DNA from: Syntrophaceae bacterium
GTDB lineage: Bacteria; Desulfobacterota; DTXE01
Length of the DNA stretch: 7,970 bases
Direction: 5' to 3'
Assembly: GCA_012962595.1 (NCBI GenBank)
Contig: DTXE01000249.1
Coordinates: 1 to 7,970, forward strand
This document shows positions 1-7,292 of this stretch, piece by piece. The notes under the pieces are model-generated. The model had not been told where the DNA came from, did not search any database, and worked only from the letters and a program-made list of their open reading frames with translations. The position numbers were made by a program, and so were the translations under genes. Numbering within the stretch: the stretch's first letter is position 1; each line of letters opens with the position of its first letter.

Positions 1-332
1 CATTAAAGACATTTAGCAGGTTAATTAAAACTCATGACAAAAACCTTGAGGTAGAAATCAGACAATCGGCTATTGAAGGCCTGCTTTATATCGGTACCTA
101 TAAGCCTCATCTAGTGCTTTTAGACATGGTTATGCCCAATATAGATAGCTATGAGTTCTGCCAAAAGATAAAGCAAAATCCAGAGACCAAAGGAATTAAG
201 ATTATTGCTATAACCGGACATTCGGAGGTAAATCATAGAGATAGACCACTTGAGGTAGATGCCTTATATTCAAAAAGTCAGGATATACATGTGCTTTTAG
301 AACTGATAGACCAGGTTTTGCTAAACCACTAG
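1..332 (+). CDS. Response regulator receiver domain, 3' part (5' end outside window)
   Basis: The frame is open from the first base of the window (first full codon at 3) to the TAG at 330-332, giving 109 visible residues. This is a CheY-like receiver domain lacking its first beta strand and the acidic pair. Visible hallmarks are the phospho-acceptor Asp in LLDMVMPN (codon 123-125), the switch Thr in IIAITGH, and a Lys in ALYSKSQD at the place of the usual KPF lysine. The Pro and Phe that normally follow that Lys are Ser and Gln. The protein ends directly after the last receiver helix, so any output domain would have to be N-terminal and outside the window. A GTG at 114 is only an internal codon, because the receiver homology clearly begins upstream. 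It is 55 nt from the next gene, in the same direction, and probably belongs to the same signalling cluster. The receiver call is certain; its partner kinase and output are not visible. Confidence 0.85.
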   Translation, partial: LKTFSRLIKTHDKNLEVEIRQSAIEGLLYIGTYKPHLVLLDMVMPNIDSYEFCQKIKQNPETKGIKIIAITGHSEVNHRDRPLEVDALYSKSQDIHVLLELIDQVLLNH

Positions 333-387
333 GGGCTTCTGTGAAAGATGGGTGAGAGAGAAATCTATACCTTGAGAGGATGAGATT

Positions 388-672
388 ATGTTAACCATTA
401 CTGAGGATACAAAGGGAACAGTCAGTTTCTCCGGGGAATTGAATATCCATAATCTAGAGAAGCTTCGAGACAAACTCAATCGATATCTAAGGGAAGGAAG
501 GGATTTGTTTTTTGACTTTAAAAGAGTTACCATTATAGATACAGCTGCCATTCAATTACTTATTTCCTTCAAAAAGTCCTGTGATAGGGTCAATAAACGC
601 TTGACAATCGAGCTAAGCCCTACCATACAAAAAACCTTGGAGACTATGGGCATCCGAGGTGTATTTAGATAG
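388..672 (+). CDS. Small STAS-domain protein (anti-anti-sigma-like) of the che operon
   Basis: This 94-residue protein consists of a single STAS domain, the fold of anti-sigma-factor antagonists such as SpoIIAA. Seen: an N-terminal strand pair ending in FSGELN (residues 14-19), a helix rich in Leu/Lys/Arg, a hydrophobic strand LFFDF (40-44), and the signature IIDTAAIQLL (49-58). Thr52 sits where SpoIIAA-type proteins carry the phosphorylatable Ser/Thr after Asp, so it could be switched by phosphorylation (inference). The start ATG at 388 is supported by GAGAGGA at 374-380. It lies 26 nt before cheY. Free-standing STAS proteins encoded beside cheY/cheA occur in other delta-type chemotaxis operons, but their role is not settled. 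It may be a scaffold or a partner of a serine kinase or phosphatase. No such kinase is encoded in the window. Confidence 0.85.
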   Translation: MLTITEDTKGTVSFSGELNIHNLEKLRDKLNRYLREGRDLFFDFKRVTIIDTAAIQLLISFKKSCDRVNKRLTIELSPTIQKTLETMGIRGVFR

Positions 673-698
673 GTTCAATTTTAAGAAGGATCTTCCTA

Positions 699-1067
699 AT
701 GGAAAAGGCCATTCTCATAGTAGATGACTCACCTACCTTAAGAGCATCTTTATCATTTTGTTTAAAGAATGCAGGATATGACGTGATAGAGGCTGTAAAT
801 GGAATCGATGGGTTGGAAAAGATTAAGAAGAAAGGGGAGGTTATTTCCCTTATTATTCTGGATATAATTATGCCCAAGATGGAGGGAATTGCCTTTATTA
901 AAGAGGTCAAAAAAACTCCCTTCAGGTTTATCCCTGTTTTGATCCTCTCTACAGAATTTGATGAACACAAGAGGAAGGAGGCTAGACTTGCCGGTGCTGC
1001 TGGCTGGCTAACAAAGCCTTTTAAGCCAGAACAACTGCTATGGGTAGTAAAAAAATTTGTGAGGTAA
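699..1067 (+). CDS. cheY: Chemotaxis response regulator CheY
   Basis: This stand-alone receiver of 122 residues has the normal CheY size and no output domain. All catalytic landmarks are present: acidic pair Asp9-Asp10 (IVDDS), phospho-acceptor Asp55 (LILD..MP), switch Ser84 in LILSTE, and Lys106 in the WLTKPF motif. The residue matching E. coli Tyr106, the rotamer switch that reports phosphorylation to FliM, is Trp103 here. CheA, encoded 7 nt downstream, should phosphorylate Asp55, and CheY-P would then act on the flagellar motor or another output. The start ATG at 699 is preceded by AAGAAGGA at 683-690. The assignment as CheY rather than a generic receiver rests on its size and its place directly before cheA. 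Confidence 0.92.
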   Translation: MEKAILIVDDSPTLRASLSFCLKNAGYDVIEAVNGIDGLEKIKKKGEVISLIILDIIMPKMEGIAFIKEVKKTPFRFIPVLILSTEFDEHKRKEARLAGAAGWLTKPFKPEQLLWVVKKFVR

Positions 1068-1074
1068 GAGAGTA

Positions 1075-3165
1075 ATGGAGCAGGAAGAGTTTTTGCAGAT
1101 TTATTTTGCCGAAGCCGAGGAATTGACCCAATCTCTTGAAAAGAGTTTGATGGCCTTAGAAGATTCCCCTCAAGATGAAAATATTGTTAATGAGGCATTT
1201 AGGGCCGCCCATACCATGAAAAGTAGTGCAGCTATGGTAGGATTTCACCAAATTTCAGAGTTTACCCATACCTTAGAAAATGTTTTAGAAAGATTGAGAA
1301 ATAAGAACCTGGTAGTTACTCGGGGGCTTATTTCTCTACTTTTAGAGGCCAATGATTTCCTGAAACAGATGATCGAAAATGCCTCCCAGGGTAAAGGGGA
1401 GGGGGAACCAAAGAAATTTGAAGAAATGAAAGGAAAGTTAGGGAGGTTTCTAGGCCTGGAAGCTCCTGTTGGGGTCGAAGAGAAAATTGGCACAGTGGTA
1501 TCGCCACCCCAGAAGGACCGTTACTATAAAATAGTCATGAATTTCAAGAGAAATCTTTTTGATACAGGCCAGGATCCTCTCATGCTCCTTCTAGAATTAG
1601 AGGAACTGGGAGAAATTATGAAGATAGAGGCCGATCTATCTCAACTGCCTGTCTTTGAGTCCCTTAATCCCTATGAGCTCTATATCTCATGGAAACTTAT
1701 TATCAAAACCAAAGAGGTCCTTTCTAAGATTGAGGATGTCTTTATCTTTGTCAAAGAAGACAATACTATCCAGATAGAAGATGTGACTCATCGATTTGGT
1801 AAAGGTATCGATGCCGAAGCAGCCCATAAACTATTAGGTGAGATCCTGTTAGAGGAGGGATTGGTTTTAGAATCCGATTTAGATAAGGCTCTGCAGAATC
1901 AGAAGAAACTGGGAGAGATTTTAGTAGAGCAAGAGAAGATAACCCCAAAAGAATTAGAAAAGGCCCTTGATATTCAAGAAGAAAGCCGAATCCATTTTCG
2001 GAGATCAACTATTAGAGTTGATACTGAAAAATTGGATAAATTGATGAACTTGGTGGAGGAAATAACCACGGGGATATCTCGACTGAATGTTGGATTGGGT
2101 CTTGAACCACAGCCCTTGTCAATTCATCTTCAGGAGACTATAGAAAATTTGGATAAGATAGGCCGTGAGCTTCAAGAGCAGGTAATGCGAGTTCGCCTAT
2201 TTCCTATTGAGGGAACATTTAATCGATTTCAGCGTATGATTAGAGACTTGGCTTATAAGCAGGGTAAAAAGGTTAAGGTAATTATTAGTGGGGGTGATAC
2301 GGAGCTCGATAAAGATTTAATCGAACATGTTGGAGACTCCCTTAAGCATCTGGTTTTAAATTGTGTGGACCATGGTATAGAGTCTCCTGATGAAAGAAGA
2401 AGGAAAGGAAAAACTGAGGAGGGATTGATAGAATTAAGGGCCTTTCAAAAGGGAGGCAAGATATTTATTGAGATAAGGGATGATGGTAGAGGTATCAACA
2501 AAAAGGCTCTCATAGAAAAGGCTGTTAACCAGGGTCTCTTGAAGGAAGGGGTTACACCTACTAAAGATGAGGTCTACCAATTGATGTTTGAGCCCGGTAT
2601 GTCTACAACCAAGGCAGTTACAGATACCTCAGGGCGAGGGGTGGGCCTGGATGTGGTTAAAACCAAGATAGATCAATTAAATGGCTCCATAACCGTATCC
2701 TCAGAAAAAGATAAGGGGACTATCTTTACCATAGCTATTCCTCTCACTTTGGCTATTATGGATGGAATGAAGGTAGAGGTGGCAGAGGAGGTATTTATCA
2801 TACCAACTCGCTACATTTTGGGATGTTTTCAGGCTAAAGAAGGCGTTATCAAAACGATAGAGGCAAGGGGAGAGACGGTTAATTTTAGAGGTGAATATCT
2901 TCCTTTGGTGAGGTTAAATCGGGCATTGGGAATAGATACCCATGGTTTCTCCAAGGATGGAATTGTTGTTGTAGTTGATGGTGAAAGAAAGAGAATGGGG
3001 CTTTTGGTAGACGATGTCCTGGGAGAACAACAGGTAGTTATCAAAAGTTTAGACAAGCATTTCAGGAGGGTGCCAGGGATAGCTGGTGCCACCATATTGG
3101 GGGATGGAAGCGTCTCTCTAGTCTTAGATATCTATGGATTAGAGAAATTGCTATTTAAAAACTAA
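1075..3165 (+). CDS. cheA: Chemotaxis histidine kinase CheA
   Basis: This 696-residue cytoplasmic kinase autophosphorylates and hands phosphate to CheY. Domain order: P1/Hpt at about 1-110 with phospho-acceptor His46 in AAHTMKSSA; a separate alpha/beta domain at about 150-237 in the P2 position; two tandem copies of an LGEIL-type helical motif (about 253-278 and 279-303) resembling the N-terminal domain of GspE/MshE ATPases; P3 dimerisation helices at about 311-390; P4 ATPase at about 395-560; and CheW-like P5 from about 563 to the end. In P4, the N box has Asn429 and DHG 432-434, G1 is DDGRGI (469-474), the F box is FEPGMSTT (505-512), and G2 is GRGVGL (520-525). All residues expected for ATP binding are kept. 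Leu428 replaces the Arg usually found before the N-box Asn. The start overlaps the region just after the cheY stop, with GAGG at 1061-1064. There is no fused receiver. Confidence 0.97.
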   Translation: MEQEEFLQIYFAEAEELTQSLEKSLMALEDSPQDENIVNEAFRAAHTMKSSAAMVGFHQISEFTHTLENVLERLRNKNLVVTRGLISLLLEANDFLKQMIENASQGKGEGEPKKFEEMKGKLGRFLGLEAPVGVEEKIGTVVSPPQKDRYYKIVMNFKRNLFDTGQDPLMLLLELEELGEIMKIEADLSQLPVFESLNPYELYISWKLIIKTKEVLSKIEDVFIFVKEDNTIQIEDVTHRFGKGIDAEAAHKLLGEILLEEGLVLESDLDKALQNQKKLGEILVEQEKITPKELEKALDIQEESRIHFRRSTIRVDTEKLDKLMNLVEEITTGISRLNVGLGLEPQPLSIHLQETIENLDKIGRELQEQVMRVRLFPIEGTFNRFQRMIRDLAYKQGKKVKVIISGGDTELDKDLIEHVGDSLKHLVLNCVDHGIESPDERRRKGKTEEGLIELRAFQKGGKIFIEIRDDGRGINKKALIEKAVNQGLLKEGVTPTKDEVYQLMFEPGMSTTKAVTDTSGRGVGLDVVKTKIDQLNGSITVSSEKDKGTIFTIAIPLTLAIMDGMKVEVAEEVFIIPTRYILGCFQAKEGVIKTIEARGETVNFRGEYLPLVRLNRALGIDTHGFSKDGIVVVVDGERKRMGLLVDDVLGEQQVVIKSLDKHFRRVPGIAGATILGDGSVSLVLDIYGLEKLLFKN

Positions 3166-3182
3166 AAATATCGGAGGCAAAG

Positions 3183-3674
3183 ATGTTTCCAATTAGACCT
3201 AAAAATCTTATCTTTTGTACTCTTTCCTTCTATCTTCTTGTACCACTCTTACTGTTTTCACTTAGCTGGGCTAAGGATATAGGTAGAAAAGGGGTCTACG
3301 TGGGTTCAAAGGCCTGTCAAGCTTGTCATGAACAAGAATATCAGAACTATGTCAAATACGCCCGGAAAAGCAAATCATTCAGTAGTGTGCTCAAGATGAA
3401 GAAAGGTTTGACCCAAGAAGAGATTCGAAAATGCTATACCTGTCACACAACCGGCTATGGCAAACCAGGCGGTTTTGTAAGCTTAGAGGAGACACCACAT
3501 CTTAAGAATGCCGGGTGTGAGGTATGCCATGGCCCTAGTAAGGCCCACGCAGAATCTGGAAACCCTGCCTACATAAAAAGGAAGGTAAGTCTGGAAACAT
3601 GTCAGATATGTCATACCCCAGAACGGGTCAGGGCCTTTCGCTATAAACCCCTAATCCATGGAGGGGGTCATTAA
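3183..3674 (+). CDS. Exported tetraheme cytochrome c (cytochrome c554-like family)
   Basis: This 163-residue protein begins with a Sec signal or anchor: basic residues at 5-7, a hydrophobic core at about 9-28, and a possible cleavage after SWA (28-30). It should therefore act outside the cytoplasmic membrane. Four CxxCH heme-c sites are visible: CQACH 45-49, CYTCH 84-88, CEVCH 112-116 and CQICH 140-144. The spacing and the stretch CHTTGYG...GGF...[15 protein letters not shown] match the cytochrome c554-type multiheme family. His106, His122 and His158/His163 are candidate distal ligands. It has no catalytic partner nearby. Instead it sits 17 nt after cheA and 14 nt before the heme-bearing chemoreceptor, under a good Shine-Dalgarno (GGAGG 3173-3177). 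A role as redox partner or ligand carrier for that receptor is inferred from position only; a small electron-transfer protein co-expressed by chance is the alternative. Confidence 0.9.
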   Translation: MFPIRPKNLIFCTLSFYLLVPLLLFSLSWAKDIGRKGVYVGSKACQACHEQEYQNYVKYARKSKSFSSVLKMKKGLTQEEIRKCYTCHTTGYGKPGGFVSLEETPHLKNAGCEVCHGPSKAHAESGNPAYIKRKVSLETCQICHTPERVRAFRYKPLIHGGGH

Positions 3675-3688
3675 AAAGGAGGATTAAA

Positions 3689-5974
3689 ATGCACTGGATA
3701 ATAGACTATGTAAGAAGAAGACTAAGGATGAAGATAGCCTTGGTTACTATCTCAACAGTAGCTGTCCTCATGGGTGCTATTATCTACTTAAGCATTACCG
3801 CCCATACCAAAGGCATTTTAAAAACAGCTACCCACTTTGGAGAGGGACTAGCGGAAAACACCTATAGTGCCATCAAATACCCCATGGAGATCGGGGATAG
3901 TAAAACCATCGCCCAACAACTGCGGGAAATCAAGGCCCATATGGAGGATGTTGAGGTTTACATCTGTGATTTCGACCGGGAGATTACCTATGCCAGCTCG
4001 GAAGATGTCTTGAGGACCAGGGTTAGCTCCGACATCATCGGTGAAGGTTCACTGCCATCCGTGATAGAGATGCTGGCCACGGGCGAATCTCCCAAAGGGG
4101 CCTTTTTAGAAAAAATCCAAAATAGAAACTATCTGGTCACCCTTCGTCCTATTCTGAATGAACGAGCTTGCTACCATTGCCATGGCTCTTCCAGAAAGGT
4201 GTTGGGGGGATTGATTGTAAAACAGTGTGTTGATGAAAGTTATGCGGCTATTGCCTCATCCAGAAATCGAGATTTGTTCTTAGGACTCTTAGGAATAGGG
4301 GCAATCCTTTTCATACTCCAGTTTGCCATGTCTAAATTGGTAACCGAACGCATCAGGAATCTAGATGAAAAGGCCTCCCAGGTAGCCAAGGGAGATACCA
4401 CCGTCTCGGTAAAGGTGAAAAGTGGGGATTCCATAGGGAGATTGGCCGGGCATTTTAATGAAATGATAAAGAGCATCAACGATCGGATGGAATATGCCAA
4501 TAGCCTAAAATTGGGCATCTCCGAACCATTTTTTATGATGGATCATAACTTAACCGTCACTTACATGAATGATGCCATAAGTAAGATCTGTGGATACTCA
4601 AAGGAAGAGGTTGAAGGTAAGATGAAGTGTATAGAGGTATTCAAGGCCGATATCTGTGATACAGCCTGTGCCGTCAAGAAGGCCCTTGCCACCGGTGAGC
4701 CCACAGTGGGAGTAAAGGCAAATATCATCAGTAGCGAAGGAGAAACTATCCCTATCATAGTAAGTTCAGCAGCGCTAAAGGATTCTACCGGCAAGATCTT
4801 AGGTGCCTTTGAATTAATGCGAGATATTAGTAGTGAGGTAGAGGCAGAGAGGGTGCTCAAAGAGTCTGCAGCCAGGGAGGAAGAACATAGGAAGTATTTG
4901 GAGGATAGGGTAAGCCAGTTTTTCAGTATCTTAGATAGGGCATCTCAAGGAAACCTGTCTCTAAAGGCTGAGGTACTGGGGAAGAAAGATATAATGGATA
5001 GACTGGCCATTAAGATAAACGAGACCTTTGAGAAGATTGGTGAGCTTATTGCGCAAACCAAAAAGGCTGCCCGAAATGTAGCTCATAGTTCTAATCAGAT
5101 CTTCTCCGGAAACCAGGATCTCTCCCAACGGACACAGCAGCAAGCAGCAGCCTTAGAGGAAACCAGTACCACACTGGAGCAGATGACGGCCAGTGTGAAT
5201 CAAAATGCAGAAAATACCCTAAAGGCCGATAAACTGGCTAAGGAAACTGTGGAGTTAGTGGAAGAGGGTGGTATTGTTGTAAAAAATACCACCGAATCCA
5301 TGGAGCAAATCACTGAGGCCAGTAAACATATTGAAGAAATTATCTCTATGGTCAACGATATAGCCTTTCAAACCAACCTTCTTTCTCTCAACGCTGCCGT
5401 TGAGGCAGCTAGGGCAGGAGAGCATGGAAGGGGATTCGCTGTAGTGGCTAATGAGGTAAGGACGCTGGCCAGAAGGAGTGCAGATGCAGCTAAAGATATT
5501 CAGAGTCTGATTAAAAATAGTCTGAATAGGGTAGAAAAAGGCCATCGCCTGGTTGAACAGACTGGGGAGAGCCTAAATAAGATTAGGGAGCACATTAAAT
5601 TGGTCTCGGAGGCCATTTCAGAGATCTCTATAGCCACCCAGGAGCAATCCAAAGGGATTGATCAAACCAATCAGAGCATTATGGAAATGGATGGAGCAGT
5701 TCAACAGAATGCCAAATTAGTGGCAGAATTGGCTGAATCAAGCCAAGATTTAGCCAGAGAAGCAGAGCTCCTGGAGAAATTAACGGAGGAGTTCATCATC
5801 TACCCTCTTGAGACTCAGGAGGCAGCGTCTTCAGGCTCAAGCAAGGAAAGGAGAGGGGCATTGCCCCCCACAAGACGCTCCCTGGCAGAGGATATGATCC
5901 ACAAGGGACCTTTCCGGGAGCCTTCTGAAGAGGAGGTAAATTTTGAGGAAGATAAGGATTTTGAGGAATTTTAA
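3689..5974 (+). CDS. mcp: Methyl-accepting chemotaxis protein with periplasmic heme-c sensor, HAMP and Cys-rich PAS
   Basis: This is a 761-residue chemoreceptor. TM1 lies at about 14-36. The periplasmic sensor at about 37-194 contains one heme-c motif, CYHCH, at 161-165 followed by [12 protein letters not shown], as in Tll0287-like/DUF3365 and the heme-PAS receptors of Geobacter. TM2 is at about 195-215 and HAMP at about 216-268. A PAS domain at about 272-385 carries Cys301, 314, 323 and 327. A second HAMP-like segment lies at about 405-458. The MCP signalling coiled coil at about 465-704 has the hairpin tip DIAFQTNLL...[11 protein letters not shown] around 557-580. From memory, this region aligns without gaps to the Tsr-type (36-heptad) class. 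Methylation-type sequences such as [11 protein letters not shown] are present for CheR/CheD. A 57-residue charged tail ends in DFEEF (757-761), a candidate CheR tether. The start has AAAAGGAGG at 3674-3682, 6 nt before the ATG. It likely senses periplasmic redox state or a heme ligand such as NO, CO or O2 (inference). Confidence 0.95.
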   Translation: MHWIIDYVRRRLRMKIALVTISTVAVLMGAIIYLSITAHTKGILKTATHFGEGLAENTYSAIKYPMEIGDSKTIAQQLREIKAHMEDVEVYICDFDREITYASSEDVLRTRVSSDIIGEGSLPSVIEMLATGESPKGAFLEKIQNRNYLVTLRPILNERACYHCHGSSRKVLGGLIVKQCVDESYAAIASSRNRDLFLGLLGIGAILFILQFAMSKLVTERIRNLDEKASQVAKGDTTVSVKVKSGDSIGRLAGHFNEMIKSINDRMEYANSLKLGISEPFFMMDHNLTVTYMNDAISKICGYSKEEVEGKMKCIEVFKADICDTACAVKKALATGEPTVGVKANIISSEGETIPIIVSSAALKDSTGKILGAFELMRDISSEVEAERVLKESAAREEEHRKYLEDRVSQFFSILDRASQGNLSLKAEVLGKKDIMDRLAIKINETFEKIGELIAQTKKAARNVAHSSNQIFSGNQDLSQRTQQQAAALEETSTTLEQMTASVNQNAENTLKADKLAKETVELVEEGGIVVKNTTESMEQITEASKHIEEIISMVNDIAFQTNLLSLNAAVEAARAGEHGRGFAVVANEVRTLARRSADAAKDIQSLIKNSLNRVEKGHRLVEQTGESLNKIREHIKLVSEAISEISIATQEQSKGIDQTNQSIMEMDGAVQQNAKLVAELAESSQDLAREAELLEKLTEEFIIYPLETQEAASSGSSKERRGALPPTRRSLAEDMIHKGPFREPSEEEVNFEEDKDFEEF

Positions 5975-5985
5975 AGGAGAGAAGA

Positions 5986-6441
5986 ATGGCAGAAGAGACT
6001 CAGTACCTAACCTTTATGCTTGATGAAGAGGAGTATGGTATTGAAATCCTTAAGGTAAGAGAAATCATAGGCTACCAAAAACTTACCAGAATCCCTTATG
6101 TATCCAGTTTTGTCAAAGGAATAATCAACTTAAGAGGAACCGTCATCCCTGTCTTGGATCTGAGAACTAAATTCAGTCTAGAGGCCAAAATCTATGACAG
6201 ACTTACAGTAATCATTGTCCTGGAGATATCTGGAAGAATTATGGGTACTATTGTGGATTCTGTTTCGGACATCACCTCTTTAAGCCAGGATGAAGTGCAA
6301 CCTACCCCTTCTTTCCCTACTACTATAAGAACAGAATTCATCAAGGGAATAGGCAAGAAGGATGGTAGACTGATTATTCTTCTGGATATAGATAAGATAC
6401 TCAGTACCCAGGAATTAGAGGACGTGGATGCTGCCATATAA
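5986..6441 (+). CDS. cheW: Chemotaxis coupling protein CheW
   Basis: This 151-residue single-domain CheW adaptor joins the MCP tip to the P5 domain of CheA in the receptor array. Family landmarks are visible: the N-terminal strand YLTFMLDEEEYGI, the segment KVREIIGYQKLTRIP (23-37), the central motif GIINLRGTVIPVLDLR (45-60) with the conserved Arg50 of the receptor-binding surface, and a C-terminal LLDIDKIL. The length is normal and there is no extra domain. The Shine-Dalgarno AGGAG (5975-5979) begins right after the mcp stop, and the gene ends 14 nt inside cheR, so cheW and cheR are probably translationally coupled. Its position directly after the MCP suggests the two form a matched pair. Confidence 0.96.
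   Translation: MAEETQYLTFMLDEEEYGIEILKVREIIGYQKLTRIPYVSSFVKGIINLRGTVIPVLDLRTKFSLEAKIYDRLTVIIVLEISGRIMGTIVDSVSDITSLSQDEVQPTPSFPTTIRTEFIKGIGKKDGRLIILLDIDKILSTQELEDVDAAI
6417..6422 (+). promoter_or_regulatory. Ribosome binding site of cheR inside cheW
   Basis: AGAGGA lies 5 nt before the ATG at 6428, within the last codons of cheW. It supports the overlapping start rather than a later Met and implies coupled translation of cheW and cheR. Confidence 0.7.
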
Positions 6442-7270
6442 TATCACCGACCAAGAGTTTGACATCTTTAAAAGGCTCATCTATCAGCATACCGGAATAC
6501 ATCTCTCCCAGCAAAAGAAGAACCTGTTGGTTGCTAGATTATCTAACCGATTGAAGGCATTAAACTTGAAGACATTTATAGCATACTATAATTATCTTCT
6601 CCATCACCCAGATCGGGCCTCAGAGTGGGTTAAGATGATTGATAACATCACCACCAGCACAACCGAATTTTTTAGAGAGAGACAACATTTCGTATTTTTA
6701 CAGAATAAAGTCCTCCCTTATTTCTTAAAAAAAAGGGGTAATAAAAGGCTCCGAATTTGGAGTGCTGGTTGCTCTACAGGAGAGGAGCCATATACCATTG
6801 CTATCATCTTGTCAGAATTCTTCAAAGACCGTGAAGGCTGGGATATTAAGATTTTGGCCACTGATGTGAATTCTCGATCCCTTTCTTTGGCAAAAGCAGG
6901 TATCTATAAAGCCACATCGGTTAAACCTGTTCCATCCCTTTACCTTAAGAAATACTTCCAAAAGGAATCCCAAGGAGATGTAAATATCTTTAAAGTTAAA
7001 GATACACTTAAACAAATGGTTGCCTTTAAAAGATTAAACTTGATTAGGGATCATTTTACTTTGTCATCCGTTTGGGATATTATATTTTGTAGAAATGTCA
7101 CTATATACTTCCATCCAGATATAAAGGCAAGAGTGATAGACCAATTTTATAAGCTCTTGCAGAATGATGGTTTTCTGTTCATGGGTCATGCTGAGCCCTT
7201 ATTTTTTGTCAGCAGAAAGTTTTACCCTGTAGGCAAGAGTGTTTATCAAAAGGTTCTTAGGCCTAAATAG
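6428..7270 (+). CDS. cheR: Chemoreceptor glutamate methyltransferase CheR
   Basis: This 280-residue enzyme transfers methyl groups from S-adenosylmethionine to receptor glutamates. An N-terminal helical domain (about 1-70) precedes NITTSTTEFFRE (73-84), the CheR signature near the active site. The SAM-binding loop is WSAGCSTGEEPY (111-122) and the acidic ribose contact region is ILATDVN. The C-terminal motif IIFCRNVTIYF (218-228) matches the usual FCRNVxIYF. Between Tyr176-Phe177 and the next conserved strand there is a longer loop with a glycine (QKESQGD, 178-184), similar in length to the enteric CheR that docks on a C-terminal receptor pentapeptide. The upstream MCP ends in such a pentapeptide. 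The start overlaps cheW by 14 nt with its own ribosome binding site. The length and motifs are complete, with no fused TPR. Confidence 0.96.
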   Translation: MLPYNITDQEFDIFKRLIYQHTGIHLSQQKKNLLVARLSNRLKALNLKTFIAYYNYLLHHPDRASEWVKMIDNITTSTTEFFRERQHFVFLQNKVLPYFLKKRGNKRLRIWSAGCSTGEEPYTIAIILSEFFKDREGWDIKILATDVNSRSLSLAKAGIYKATSVKPVPSLYLKKYFQKESQGDVNIFKVKDTLKQMVAFKRLNLIRDHFTLSSVWDIIFCRNVTIYFHPDIKARVIDQFYKLLQNDGFLFMGHAEPLFFVSRKFYPVGKSVYQKVLRPK

Positions 7271-7275
7271 CCTAT

Positions 7276-7281
7276 AAAGGA
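7276..7281 (+). promoter_or_regulatory. Ribosome binding site of cheD
   Basis: AAAGGA (followed by CG) lies 11 nt before the ATG at 7293, a rather long spacing. A second ATG at 7329 (Met13) has only a weak AAGAAA upstream. The first start is preferred because residues 1-12 resemble the Phe/Asn-containing N-terminal lead of proteobacterial CheD proteins. Confidence 0.5.
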
Positions 7282-7292
7282 CGTGAACTCAC

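Noticed and set aside
114..332. Treating GTG at 114 as the start of a short 72-residue protein
   Set aside because: The same frame is open back to position 3 and the residues before 114 fit the earlier helices and strands of a receiver domain, so this is a partial gene.
333..387. Promoter in the gap before the STAS gene
   Set aside because: No convincing sigma-70, sigma-28 or sigma-54 pattern could be seen; the only clear signal is the ribosome binding site at 374-380.
6727..6734. A8 run followed by GGGG in cheR, as a possible frameshift or slippage site
   Set aside because: The CheR reading frame continues intact with all motifs on both sides, and no alternative frame gives a meaningful product.
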